This document shows positions 1 to 6,904 of a DNA stretch of 33,887 nucleotides, in pieces (position 1 is the stretch's first letter; the number at the start of each line of letters is the position of its first letter). The stretch lies in NCBI GenBank assembly GCA_021776465.1, contig JAJFFU010000027.1:1-33887 (forward strand). The letters are read 5' to 3'. Under the pieces are notes generated by a model, which was not told the origin of the DNA, did no database searches, and saw only the letters and a program-made list of their open reading frames with translations. A program made the position numbers and the translations under genes. The stretch comes from Parvularculaceae bacterium. GTDB lineage: Bacteria; Pseudomonadota; Alphaproteobacteria; Caulobacterales; Parvularculaceae.

Positions 1-313
1 TTTTTTTTGTTTTTTTTGGGTTTTTTTTGATTCCTTATTGTCTGTGTGAATTTTTTTAGTAAAACCCTCACCCTTAATATGTTATACGGCTTGTTGTTTG
101 ATGTTTTTCTTGAAATCACTAGCGTTGTTATTCTATAAACAGCCCCTAAACAGCCCCTAAACAGCCCCTATATTCTTGTTTTTAATAACCCCCCCCTCTA
201 TATAAGCATGTATTAATTTTGGATAGAGTGCACCATCAATTATTGCAATAGATAATTTCTGTATATTTACTGCTCAACTAAAAACATGTCTATTTCAGGG
301 TTTAAAATTTTCC
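1..313. other. Gene-free leader with T-runs and 11-bp direct repeats
   Basis: No convincing reading frame is seen here. The first 60 bases are T-rich low-complexity sequence, a C-run follows at about 189-196, and three tandem 11-bp repeats lie at 137-169. The region precedes the first gene of a rightward operon, so it probably carries that operon's promoter, but no element could be fixed with confidence. Confidence 0.6.
137..169. repeat. Three exact tandem 11-bp repeats (AAACAGCCCCT)
   Basis: Three perfect head-to-tail copies of AAACAGCCCCT occupy 137-147, 148-158 and 159-169. The 11-bp spacing puts each copy on roughly the same face of the helix, as in iterons or operator arrays. No replication initiator gene is recognised nearby, so the role is unknown. 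Confidence 0.85.
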
Positions 314-571
314 ATGCCTAAACGAGTACGTAATATTTCAGAGATAAGAGTTAGTCTTAAAAAAATTAAGCTACCTACTGAATATCGATTAGGCCCAGAG
401 TCCATAATCAACAACGTCCCTCTTTTTATTGAGTCACACCTGTGTATTTTAGGTACCGATCCGCTTAAAAGGATACATCGTCCGTATTATTATCGTCTTA
501 AAGAGGTTCTGTCATCTTTGGATATTGAGATAGATATAGAAGAATATGTACCCGAAAAAACGATGAAATAA
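314..571 (+). CDS. Small DUF6965-like protein
   Basis: An 85-residue protein. Its middle has the layout I associate with DUF6965 proteins of Bacteroidota and their phages: a LP..YRLGP start (about residues 20-28), then II.NVPLFIESHL (about 31-43), then a PYYYRL segment (about 57-62). The function of that family is unknown and the match is from memory. The stop codon overlaps the next ATG (TAATG), so the two genes are probably co-translated. There is no signal peptide or membrane segment. Confidence 0.65.
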   Translation: MPKRVRNISEIRVSLKKIKLPTEYRLGPESIINNVPLFIESHLCILGTDPLKRIHRPYYYRLKEVLSSLDIEIDIEEYVPEKTMK

Positions 572-765
572 TGCTCACACCTCATCAAACAACAAATATA
601 TGTAAAGCTTACAGTGGGAGTATTACTTGCAGATACCTTCTATTAAAAACTCAAGGTTTTGTTTGTGGTAAATTAACTGACCTAAAACCAAGAATCGATA
701 AGCAATGTGAGAAGGGGCTTATAAAAGCTATCGGGGATAATTGTGCAGGGGTACCTAACGATTAA
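571..765 (+). CDS. Cysteine-containing small protein of unknown function
   Basis: A 64-residue protein beginning in the TAATG overlap with the upstream gene. It has five cysteines at about residues 11, 20, 32, 45 and 57, spaced in a way that could bind a metal, for example NIC-KAYSGSITC and KQCEKGL...GDNC. I do not recognise the family. The overlap supports reality. A zinc-binding role is a guess. Confidence 0.6.
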   Translation: MLTPHQTTNICKAYSGSITCRYLLLKTQGFVCGKLTDLKPRIDKQCEKGLIKAIGDNCAGVPND

Positions 766-798
766 ATTAAAACAGTTAAAACAAATGGTACATTGTTA

Positions 799-993
799 AT
801 GAAAGAATTAAGAGCCCTCGAAGGAAAGTTTTGAGTGATTGTGGTAGATATATTCGATTATACAGATCGGATAGAAAATGACTCCTCTACTAAAGTAGAA
901 GTGCTAGAGGTTACACCTAAAAAAGGCGATAAACCTCTTAAAACACATGTATATATTGATAGTGTCGTATGTTTTGAAGCGGGTGCATCCTAA
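799..993 (+). pseudogene. Small reading frame interrupted by an in-frame TGA
   Basis: ATG at 799 opens a frame that reads MKELRALEGKF, meets TGA at 832-834, and continues in the same frame from GTG 835 for 52 codons to TAA 991-993 (VIVVDIFDYTDR...VVCFEAGAS). The combined product would be about 64 residues. Options are a nonsense-mutated gene, UGA readthrough, or a separate 52-residue protein starting at GTG 835. The family is not recognised. An AAACTWAGTTT palindrome follows the stop at 1000-1010. Confidence 0.4.
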
Positions 994-999
994 CTTTAA

Positions 1000-1010
1000 A
1001 AACTAAGTTT
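1000..1010. promoter_or_regulatory. AAACTWAGTTT palindrome, copy 1
   Basis: Exact AAACTAAGTTT, 7 bp after the stop of the preceding small frame and about 80 bp before the ASCH gene. It is the first of eleven exact copies in this window. The others are at 1705, 5203, 6405, 6922, 8185, 10246, 11690, 13388, 15825 and 21347 (start positions), and a half-matching copy lies at 13514-13521. The binding protein is unknown. Confidence 0.7.
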
Positions 1011-1089
1011 GTAAAATCCTTAAACCCTATAAGTGTAACTCAAATAATAAAATCATCCAATCTAACACGTAAAATAGTAGGTATAATCT

Positions 1090-1677
1090 ATGAAAGCACT
1101 ATGGTTAAAACAACCGTACGCGACGTTGATGTTGCACGGAAAGATCGAGACTCGCACTAGAAATACAAACGTAAGAGGGGATATTCTTTTGTGCTCCACA
1201 AAAACACCTTATTCACTTTCTCAACAACAAGAAATCAGTGGTATACATCAATCTGAACGAATCCACTCAATGTTAGGATTAGAAAACCTACCGAACAGTG
1301 TCGCGATAGGGATTGGAACATTAGTAGATTCAAGAAAAATGCAGCCAGAAGATGCTGATAATTGTTTTGTTGAGTATTCTGATCATAGGTGGTGTTGGGT
1401 ATTTGAAAATATCCATGCAGTTAAACCATTCTTTTTAAAAGGAAAACAAGGATGGAAAGAAATGGGTGAGCCCGATATTGAATTTACTCGTTCTCCTCAA
1501 TGGAGAGAAGAATCCTCAGAAATTCTATCAACACTGAATAATTATGATATCAAAACGACAGCAGGTCAGGTATTTATTAATTGTTCATATGGTAGTAAGG
1601 GATGGGAACAAAACTCTAAACCAGTTAAAATAAAACCCCACCACATTTCTAAAATCAGAAAAACCATACATTATTGA
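1090..1677 (+). CDS. ASCH-domain protein
   Basis: A 195-residue protein. The N-terminus (MKALWLKQPYATLMLHGKIETRTRNT...RGDILLC; quoted in parts) has the ASCH hallmark: a strand leading to QPYA.L...GK..ETR and then a basic RG-I-L segment. ASCH domains are PUA-like RNA-binding folds; some members cleave or deaminate nucleosides, and phages often carry them. The domain fills roughly residues 1-135. The last 60 residues are a lysine-rich tail of unknown role. The gene stands alone, with palindromes upstream (1000) and downstream (1705). The substrate cannot be read from sequence. Confidence 0.75.
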   Translation: MKALWLKQPYATLMLHGKIETRTRNTNVRGDILLCSTKTPYSLSQQQEISGIHQSERIHSMLGLENLPNSVAIGIGTLVDSRKMQPEDADNCFVEYSDHRWCWVFENIHAVKPFFLKGKQGWKEMGEPDIEFTRSPQWREESSEILSTLNNYDIKTTAGQVFINCSYGSKGWEQNSKPVKIKPHHISKIRKTIHY

Positions 1678-1704
1678 TTAGAGAAGCCTTATTACTAATT
1701 AGAT

Positions 1705-1715
1705 AAACTTAGTTT
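1705..1715. promoter_or_regulatory. AAACTWAGTTT palindrome, copy 2
   Basis: Exact AAACTTAGTTT inside TAAACTTAGTTTA, 21 bp upstream of the small gene at 1736. Its position just ahead of a start codon, as at 8185 and 21347, fits an operator-like role. Confidence 0.7.
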
Positions 1716-1735
1716 ACAAAACCAACTTTACGAAA

Positions 1736-1915
1736 ATGAAGGATGAAGATGATGGATTCAAACCAATCAAATGTAAATACAATAACCAAACCTATATGTG
1801 TATGTATTACAACGAAAAAATGAATTTTGCATTGATAACCTCAGATTTAAAAAACCATTTTTTTAAGTTTAAAGTACCGTTCTCAGATATTCAATTAGAA
1901 GATGACAGTAAGTAA
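1736..1915 (+). CDS. Short unknown protein (59 aa)
   Basis: ATG 1736 to TAA 1913-1915 encodes 59 residues beginning MKDEDDGFKPIKCKYNNQ and containing TYMCMYYNEKMNFALITS, then a basic FFKFKVPFSDI segment. The alternating hydrophobic pattern suggests a small beta-rich protein. The family is not recognised. A frame of this length in an AT-rich stretch could be chance, but its start follows a regulatory-looking palindrome and it fills an otherwise gene-free gap. Confidence 0.45.
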   Translation: MKDEDDGFKPIKCKYNNQTYMCMYYNEKMNFALITSDLKNHFFKFKVPFSDIQLEDDSK

Positions 1916-2132
1916 AGATTGTACTTTGATTAACCGATTCTATTTCCCTGGACACTTCAGTTTAAAACCCTCTTGATTTAAATTAGAGACGTATAAAATT
2001 ATCTATCACGATAATTATATATATATTTACCAACGCATAAACGAGAGCAAAACAACTTATAATTGAAAAATCAAAACACATTTTCCTGGTTTAACTGTTT
2101 GAAACACTGTGTTTACTGTTTCATCGTATTGT

Positions 2133-2615
2133 ATGATTAAAAATAAAAAAATACTAATCGTTGGTGGTGCGTGTAGCGGTAAAGATTACCTCGCAACACG
2201 TCTAGCAGAGTTGCATGGGTTCACGTTTGGTGTGTTTTCTACCTCGCGCCCTCCAAGAAAAAACGAAATCAATGGAGAGCATTACCATTTCTTAACCGAC
2301 AAGGAGTTTAATACCCAAAGTAAAGAGATGGTTGTGTTAGCGCATTGGAGAGAATGGGGATACGGGTTAAAAGAGATTGATTGGATTACCGATAGTGTAT
2401 TTATATTTACCCCTGCTTATTTAGATCAACTCTCGAAGGAGGAATGATCTAATTGTATGGTGATCTACCTTGATATACCTGAGTCCATCCGAAGAGATAG
2501 GCTTGTCAAGCGTAAAGATTCAGATGATGGTGTGGAGCAAAGGCTTGATAGAGATCGTCAAGATTTTGAAGGTTTTATTGATTACGACTTACGAGTAACT
2601 AACCAAGACTTCTAA
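2133..2615 (+). pseudogene. dNMP (guanylate-type) kinase interrupted by in-frame TGA
   Basis: ATG 2133 starts MIKNKKILIVGGACSGKD, whose GGACSGKD is a Walker A loop of the phage dNMP/guanylate kinase type. TGA at 2445-2447 stops it after SKEE, yet the same frame continues SNCMVIYLDIPESIRRDRL and a helical region ending LRVTNQDF at TAA 2613-2615. Both halves form one kinase with normal spacing: P-loop, then a YLD.PESIRRDRL.KR lid region. The interruption could be a recent nonsense mutation (one base from CGA, AGA or TGG), UGA readthrough, or a split gene restarting at ATG 2457. A strong AAGGAGGA lies at 2434-2441, unusual here. Thymidylate synthase follows one gene downstream, consistent with dNTP supply. 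Confidence 0.7.
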
Positions 2616-2617
2616 TA

Positions 2618-3253
2618 ATGAAGAAACGAGACTTTATAATGTACCTATCCTTATTAGGCACAGTGATAATGCTAATACCTTGTATGATTTCACAGATGTT
2701 CGTCGAGCAAGGTGAATTAAAAACAGCCCTAACGATTAACAATGTAATGGGGATAATTGTCATATTGGTTTCTTTCTCTTGTGTTGTTTTCTCTTACATG
2801 AAAGTCTCCCGTAAAGCAGCCCGTAGGTTAAGCCGTCAAACAAAAGAGGTACCGGAAGAAGACATAACACCCCGTCGTTTGTTTTTAAAAGACGATGTGG
2901 TTAAATTCCGCCTCCAATCATCTTTTCTGGCCCACTCATCTTTTCTGGCATCGTATCATGGAAACTCTTTCAGTGTGATCGAAGACGAAAGAACAGAAGA
3001 GTGGCTTGGTGCAGCGTGGGTAACTGACATCCCCCCCACTATAAACCCCGGACGACTTATTATGTATAACCGCGACGGGATTCCAAAAGACACGAGAAGA
3101 GCAAGAGTACAACATCATTCGGGTATAGGATCGACTGAAATAGAAATTGAAGACTTGGAGGATCATCAGAAACAAATCATCGAAAAACATAATATCGTCG
3201 GAGTTCTTGTTGATTCTTCCTTTTTAGAACTTGTAATAAAAGAAAAATCATGA
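2618..3253 (+). CDS. Two-helix membrane protein of unknown function
   Basis: A 211-residue protein. Two hydrophobic segments lie near the N-terminus (about residues 8-27 and 41-63), followed by a basic stretch (SRKAARRLSRQ) and a soluble domain of about 140 residues. The topology suggests both ends in the cytoplasm. The soluble part contains a duplicated SSFLA, from an 18-bp offset repeat of TCATCTTTTCTGGC at 2918 and 2936. The start lies 3 bp after the kinase stop, and the stop overlaps the thymidylate synthase start, so it belongs to the same operon. The family is not recognised. Confidence 0.65.
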   Translation: MKKRDFIMYLSLLGTVIMLIPCMISQMFVEQGELKTALTINNVMGIIVILVSFSCVVFSYMKVSRKAARRLSRQTKEVPEEDITPRRLFLKDDVVKFRLQSSFLAHSSFLASYHGNSFSVIEDERTEEWLGAAWVTDIPPTINPGRLIMYNRDGIPKDTRRARVQHHSGIGSTEIEIEDLEDHQKQIIEKHNIVGVLVDSSFLELVIKEKS

Positions 3254-4161
3254 AAGGATATATAGATATTGTTAAGCGCGTTATTAACGCCCCGGAAACA
3301 GAATGGAAACCCAACCGAACAGGGGTTCGAACAAAAGCTCTCAGCGGTGATCATTTCTACCATGATATGAGTGATGGGTTCCCGCTTGTTACAACCAAAC
3401 AAACTTACTTTAGGGGAGCTGCTGTTGAAACTGAGTTTTTCATCAAGGGATTAACCGATAAGCAGTGGCTCAAGGATAGAAAATGTAATATTTGGAACGA
3501 CTGGGCTAACCCGGTAGGTGTACAGGCGATACTGGATGAAGAAGCAGCCAACGGCACCGAAGCCGCAGGAGTATTCAGAACACCTGAACGAACAGAACAA
3601 CGCCGGAAGGAAATTCAAAAAGAGCAGAACGATCTTGGTAAAATTTACGGATACCAGTGGAGAAATTTCAATGGTGTAGATCAGGTGCAATCAGTGCTTG
3701 ACAAACTTCTAACCAATCCAGCGGATCGTCGAATGATTGTTTCGGCTTGGAACCCCGCGGAGCTCGAAGAAATGGCTCTTCCTCCGTGTCATTTGATGTT
3801 TCAGGTGATTGTTACTGGGGAAAACCTTGACACATTAAATCTAAACTGGTATCAGCGCTCTGTTGATCTCATGTTGGGTTTGCCATTTAATATAGCGAGT
3901 TATGCGCTCCTATTGAAGCTGTTTGCTAAACATGCGGATATGAAAGAAGGGGTTCTTCGTGGATTTCTTGGAGATGTACATATTTATGAGGATCAAATGG
4001 ACACAGCTAAAGCGCAATGCGAACGAGAGCCCTTATCTCTTCCTGATCTAAACATTTTTAAATCCCCGGGACATTTTGATTTTCTGTCGTGGACGCACGA
4101 GGATTATGAATTACTGAATTACGAACATCAGGGAAAATTGAATTATCCTGTGGCGGTGTAG
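3250..4161 (+). CDS. thyA: Thymidylate synthase (ThyA type)
   Basis: A 303-residue ThyA-type enzyme converting dUMP to dTMP with methylene-tetrahydrofolate in the cytoplasm. Visible landmarks are NRTGVRT (about residues 22-28), the DRR pair at 159-161, the catalytic Cys180 in ALPPCHLMFQ, the QRSVD phosphate-binding segment at 202-206, and LPFNIASYA with Asn214. It is longer than the 264-residue E. coli enzyme, mainly through an insert at about residues 92-128, as in phage forms. The final PVAV matches the usual ThyA C-terminus. Its start overlaps the previous stop by 4 bp. All key residues are present, so it should be active. The first parS site begins 12 bp after the stop. Confidence 0.95.
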   Translation: MKGYIDIVKRVINAPETEWKPNRTGVRTKALSGDHFYHDMSDGFPLVTTKQTYFRGAAVETEFFIKGLTDKQWLKDRKCNIWNDWANPVGVQAILDEEAANGTEAAGVFRTPERTEQRRKEIQKEQNDLGKIYGYQWRNFNGVDQVQSVLDKLLTNPADRRMIVSAWNPAELEEMALPPCHLMFQVIVTGENLDTLNLNWYQRSVDLMLGLPFNIASYALLLKLFAKHADMKEGVLRGFLGDVHIYEDQMDTAKAQCEREPLSLPDLNIFKSPGHFDFLSWTHEDYELLNYEHQGKLNYPVAV

Positions 4162-4172
4162 ATAAAACCAAA

Positions 4173-4188
4173 TGTTCCACGTGGAACA
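4173..4188. promoter_or_regulatory. parS site 1 (TGTTCCACGTGGAACA)
   Basis: A perfect 16-bp palindrome identical to the consensus of chromosomal parS sites, bound by ParB/Spo0J in Bacillus, Pseudomonas, Caulobacter and many others. It lies between thyA and the next small gene. Two identical copies follow within 850 bp, which argues against chance. Confidence 0.85.
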
Positions 4189-4192
4189 ATGA

Positions 4193-4450
4193 ATGAATAT
4201 TGTTATGATAGAGATAAACGAAAAAAATCAAATTGGAGAAACCCTACATCTATTATGTAGTGATGTAAGACATCATTCATTTAAGAAGGAATTGGATTTC
4301 CTAACCTCTATAGGAGGTGATAAAACAGAAAATCCGTCTATTTTAACTTTAGAAGTTCCTTTTACCGAGAAAGGTTATGATATGATTGGAATTGGAGACA
4401 CGCTATTACTAACGTTATCCAGAATTCCTGATCCAAATCCAACCAACTAA
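4193..4450 (+). CDS. Small unknown protein between parS sites
   Basis: An 85-residue protein starting 4 bp after the first parS site and ending 13 bp before the second. It has no signal peptide or membrane segment. The sequence alternates short strands and charged loops (ILTLEVPFTEKGYDMIGIGD near residues 50-70). An internal ATG at 4205 (MIEINEK) is an alternative start that would leave more room between the parS site and the ribosome. The family is not recognised. Confidence 0.55.
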   Translation: MNIVMIEINEKNQIGETLHLLCSDVRHHSFKKELDFLTSIGGDKTENPSILTLEVPFTEKGYDMIGIGDTLLLTLSRIPDPNPTN

Positions 4451-4463
4451 CAAAAACCGCGGA

Positions 4464-4479
4464 TGTTCCACGTGGAACA
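4464..4479. promoter_or_regulatory. parS site 2 (TGTTCCACGTGGAACA)
   Basis: A second perfect copy of the chromosomal-type parS palindrome, 291 bp from the first and wholly intergenic. Confidence 0.85.
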
Positions 4480-4531
4480 CTGTAAAAAACTAAAGAACGG
4501 CTACGGTGAACAACGCTGGTAACGTAGTCTT

Positions 4532-4639
4532 ACCATCAGAAGAAAAAATAGAGGTATCTTGACGTACACGTGTACGACCCTTATTGAAAGGGTTGCTTTT
4601 TGTTTCGAGCAACTTGTTGAGCAACCTGCTTCTGATGGT
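4532..4639 (+). ncRNA. Candidate structured RNA with multi-branch fold
   Basis: ACCATCAGAAG (4532-4542) is the exact reverse complement of CTTCTGATGGT (4629-4639), closing an 11-bp helix round about 86 nt. Inside are at least three further hairpins: the 14-bp palindrome CGTACACGTGTACG (4563-4576), ACCCTT/AAGGGT (about 4577-4593), and TTGCT/AGCAA (about 4593-4612). That is a four-way-junction layout. It lies between parS sites 2 and 3 and 16 bp upstream of a lipoprotein gene, so a cis-regulatory RNA, a small RNA or a DNA structure linked to partition are all possible. The strand is inferred from the neighbouring genes. Confidence 0.45.
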
Positions 4640-4655
4640 TATTAAAGATTAAATA

Positions 4656-4967
4656 ATGAGTAAAGCAACTGAAATTAAAAAACAGGCTAAAGGGTTTATC
4701 ACCTGTTTAGTATTAGTATTGATGGTTACTTCCTGTTGTAATAACCCCGACTGCACCTACAAAGCTTTAGAACCCCCAATTGTATTAACAGGAAAAACGT
4801 TTTATTCGATCACTTGTGTTGATAAGAACGGCCAACTTTGGGTGAGTTCTACAGGGTGGGATGTAGCCCAACAGATGATAACTGAAGGTTTTCGTGTGGG
4901 TGATACTGTGGTGTTTGGACCTGATATAGTTAACCAGCGTCGTGACGAATATAACCCCGTCCGTTAA
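4656..4967 (+). CDS. Small predicted lipoprotein
   Basis: A 103-residue protein. After a charged N-terminus (MSKATEIKKQAK) a hydrophobic segment (about residues 14-25) leads to a lipobox VTSC with Cys27 as the likely lipidated residue, so it is probably exported and membrane-anchored. The mature part of about 76 residues has cysteines (CNNPDC, ITC) and a mainly beta pattern ending in GDTVVFGPDIV. Small phage lipoproteins can act in superinfection exclusion, but nothing here proves that. The gene lies between parS sites 2 and 3 and follows a possible structured RNA. Confidence 0.7.
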   Translation: MSKATEIKKQAKGFITCLVLVLMVTSCCNNPDCTYKALEPPIVLTGKTFYSITCVDKNGQLWVSSTGWDVAQQMITEGFRVGDTVVFGPDIVNQRRDEYNPVR

Positions 4968-4998
4968 ATGTTGGTGATTATAATAAAACTAAAGATCA

Positions 4999-5014
4999 TG
5001 TTCCACGTGGAACA
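4999..5014. promoter_or_regulatory. parS site 3 (TGTTCCACGTGGAACA)
   Basis: A third perfect copy, followed directly by a half site (TGTGGAACA, 5018-5026). It lies 57 bp upstream of the next operon. Confidence 0.85.
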
Positions 5015-5070
5015 CTTGTGGAACATAATCTTAATTACATAGAGTAATCAGTACTAAGTCAAATTAAAAA

Positions 5071-6027
5071 ATGGAAATAAAAGCAGACATCAATCTAGAC
5101 AGGGCGGCAAGAATTCCTGTTGTCATGGAAATCAAAAACACCAGCGATAAATCAATTACAGTTAACCTGAACGATGTATTTTCTGGAAACGACCTTCCAG
5201 ATAAACTTAGTTTAGAGTCGTTAAAGCCTTATTATGTCTTCATACCTGAATACGAGGGATTGCAATTATCCCCTAAGCACCTATCCCCCGTCTCTAAAGA
5301 CCCCTTTTCTATTACTCTTCATAATACTCTTAATTCGCCAACACCTCTCACTTTCTTTGACGGAAACATTGGTGTTAGTGTTGGTGGTGTCGGAGGTAGT
5401 TTTTTAAAGGCTCGTGAGCGACGACAGAAAAGAAACAACAACGAACGTCTTACCCGTTCACGTGCGGATAAAAACCCTCCTCCTCGATTAGATTCCGTCT
5501 TCGCCCCTTTCCCTGGCTCCTTAGATGCCTGGGAAACCGAACAAGCATTGGCGGATGATAAGCGGACCCAGGGCGCCGCATTTACATTTGACAATGAAAC
5601 GGTGAGAGTGGACAAACCTCCGTCTATTGGTTTTCGAATCCAGAACCGAAGTAACCACATTCTCACAGCGAATATATTAGGCGGTAACAGTCCAGATATT
5701 TCAGTCACCCGTATAGAATCTGGCCTTGATAGGAATTTTGATGATTTTTTTAACCAGTGGGGGGAAGAATTTGCTGGCATAGACATGGTTTTCGATAACA
5801 GCCTGCAAATCGAGGAGGTCGTAACCCTACACAAACGATTAAACGGATTCCCTTCCTCCCGGGAAATTGTACCTAGTCAACATATAACATCTGGCCAAAC
5901 AGAATTAAGATCAGTCAGAATAATCACCCCACTCACTATAAGTATGGAAACGACAATATCCACACCTATCCACGGAAACTCAGTTTTACTGTTCTTCCTA
6001 CGTCCGTACCCAAACACCAGCACATGA
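5071..6027 (+). CDS. Beta-rich protein with two related domains (PEY family)
   Basis: A 318-residue protein, first of four coupled genes. Two segments resemble each other: about residues 17-40 (VVMEIKNTSDKSITVNLND) and about 186-207 (IGFRIQNRSNHILTANILGG), suggesting a duplicated beta-sandwich. Between them lie KLSLES and YYVFIPEYEG (about residues 48-63), the motif shared by the next three genes, then a basic, low-complexity linker (ARERRQKRNNNERLTRSR). No catalytic motif is visible. The similar IGF.I.N pattern in the 21379 gene suggests a wider family, possibly structural virion proteins. That is inference. AAACTTAGTTT at 5203 encodes KLSL. Confidence 0.65.
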   Translation: MEIKADINLDRAARIPVVMEIKNTSDKSITVNLNDVFSGNDLPDKLSLESLKPYYVFIPEYEGLQLSPKHLSPVSKDPFSITLHNTLNSPTPLTFFDGNIGVSVGGVGGSFLKARERRQKRNNNERLTRSRADKNPPPRLDSVFAPFPGSLDAWETEQALADDKRTQGAAFTFDNETVRVDKPPSIGFRIQNRSNHILTANILGGNSPDISVTRIESGLDRNFDDFFNQWGEEFAGIDMVFDNSLQIEEVVTLHKRLNGFPSSREIVPSQHITSGQTELRSVRIITPLTISMETTISTPIHGNSVLLFFLRPYPNTST

Positions 6028-6326
6028 CCAATCGACCAACACCAGCTAAAATATCAGACCGTGAGTACGAGTACTTATTCACTCCTGATTATGTAGGTTA
6101 TAAAGTTTCAGATAATCTTGAATTATCCAAAGGTTGGCATACCCTTTCACCAGAGGCGAAACACGCATTAACCGTCGCTGTTGTTGCGGTCATAGTGTTC
6201 TTTATAGTTGACGTTATATCCAAATCCTCAAAACCAAAACCAAGAAACCAATCCTCGTTAGCATCAAAAGCAATAAAAAGGGGTTTAACTACGGCTGCTG
6301 AAATACTCACAACGAAAAGGAAATAA
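6024..6326 (+). CDS. Small membrane protein of the PxPxKxS/PEY family
   Basis: A 100-residue protein. Its N-terminus (NRPTPAKIS, then YLFTPDYVGYKVS) carries the motif shared with the 6326 and 6901 genes. A single hydrophobic helix lies at about residues 47-66 (ALTVAVVAVIVFFIVDVIS), followed by a basic tail (KSSKPKPRNQ...TTKRK), so it is likely a single-pass membrane protein with a cytoplasmic C-terminus. The start overlaps the previous stop (ATGA) and the stop overlaps the next start (TAATG). The function is unknown. Confidence 0.65.
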   Translation: MTNRPTPAKISDREYEYLFTPDYVGYKVSDNLELSKGWHTLSPEAKHALTVAVVAVIVFFIVDVISKSSKPKPRNQSSLASKAIKRGLTTAAEILTTKRK

Positions 6327-6904
6327 TGAACCACCCTTCACCATCCAAGCTATCCGACTACACGCCCCCTGAATTTAAATTCATACCAGAATACCAACCA
6401 CTAAAAACTAAGTTTAAGAGCCTTCCCCCGTACGGCATGGGATATCTAAAAGATTATTTTGACTTAACCCCCAGTATATACGAGTTCATGTTAACCAACT
6501 CTTCAGACAGGGAAACCAAAGCCTATTTATTTGGAAGGCCAGCGATGTCCCACGACGGCGACGCGGTAAATCCAGAACACGTGAGCATCACTGTAAAAAA
6601 GAACGGACAAGAAACCGATGCCACTGAGTTTTTAGAACGAATCACCACAAGTCCACTATTCAATAGCTTCTGTTCGCTTAGAGCCAAAAAAAGCGAACAA
6701 TTCAAAAAGCTTCTTTGGTACAAGTATACTGCCGGAGGCACACGGGTTGCCACCCCATTGTCTTTTGATTCAGCTTTTATATCGCCTGACACAACAATGG
6801 TTAGTTCTGAACAGTGTATCACGGTGATTGACGGCTTCACATGGATCGAAACCACATTGCTACCCCTAACTTCCGTCACACTTATTCTTGAACAAAAGAA
6901 ATGA
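6326..6904 (+). CDS. Beta-rich protein of the PxPxKxS/PEY family
   Basis: A 192-residue protein. Residues 1-24 (NHPSPSKLS, then FKFIPEYQPL) carry the shared motif. The rest resembles one domain of the 5071 protein and the 21379 protein: SIYEFMLTNSSDRETKAYLFG (in parts) near 50-70 and a C-terminal segment TVIDGFTWIETTLLPL. It lacks membrane helices. It is coupled to both neighbours by overlapping stop and start codons. It may be a soluble or virion partner of the two small membrane proteins on either side. The role is unproven. Confidence 0.65.
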   Translation: MNHPSPSKLSDYTPPEFKFIPEYQPLKTKFKSLPPYGMGYLKDYFDLTPSIYEFMLTNSSDRETKAYLFGRPAMSHDGDAVNPEHVSITVKKNGQETDATEFLERITTSPLFNSFCSLRAKKSEQFKKLLWYKYTAGGTRVATPLSFDSAFISPDTTMVSSEQCITVIDGFTWIETTLLPLTSVTLILEQKK

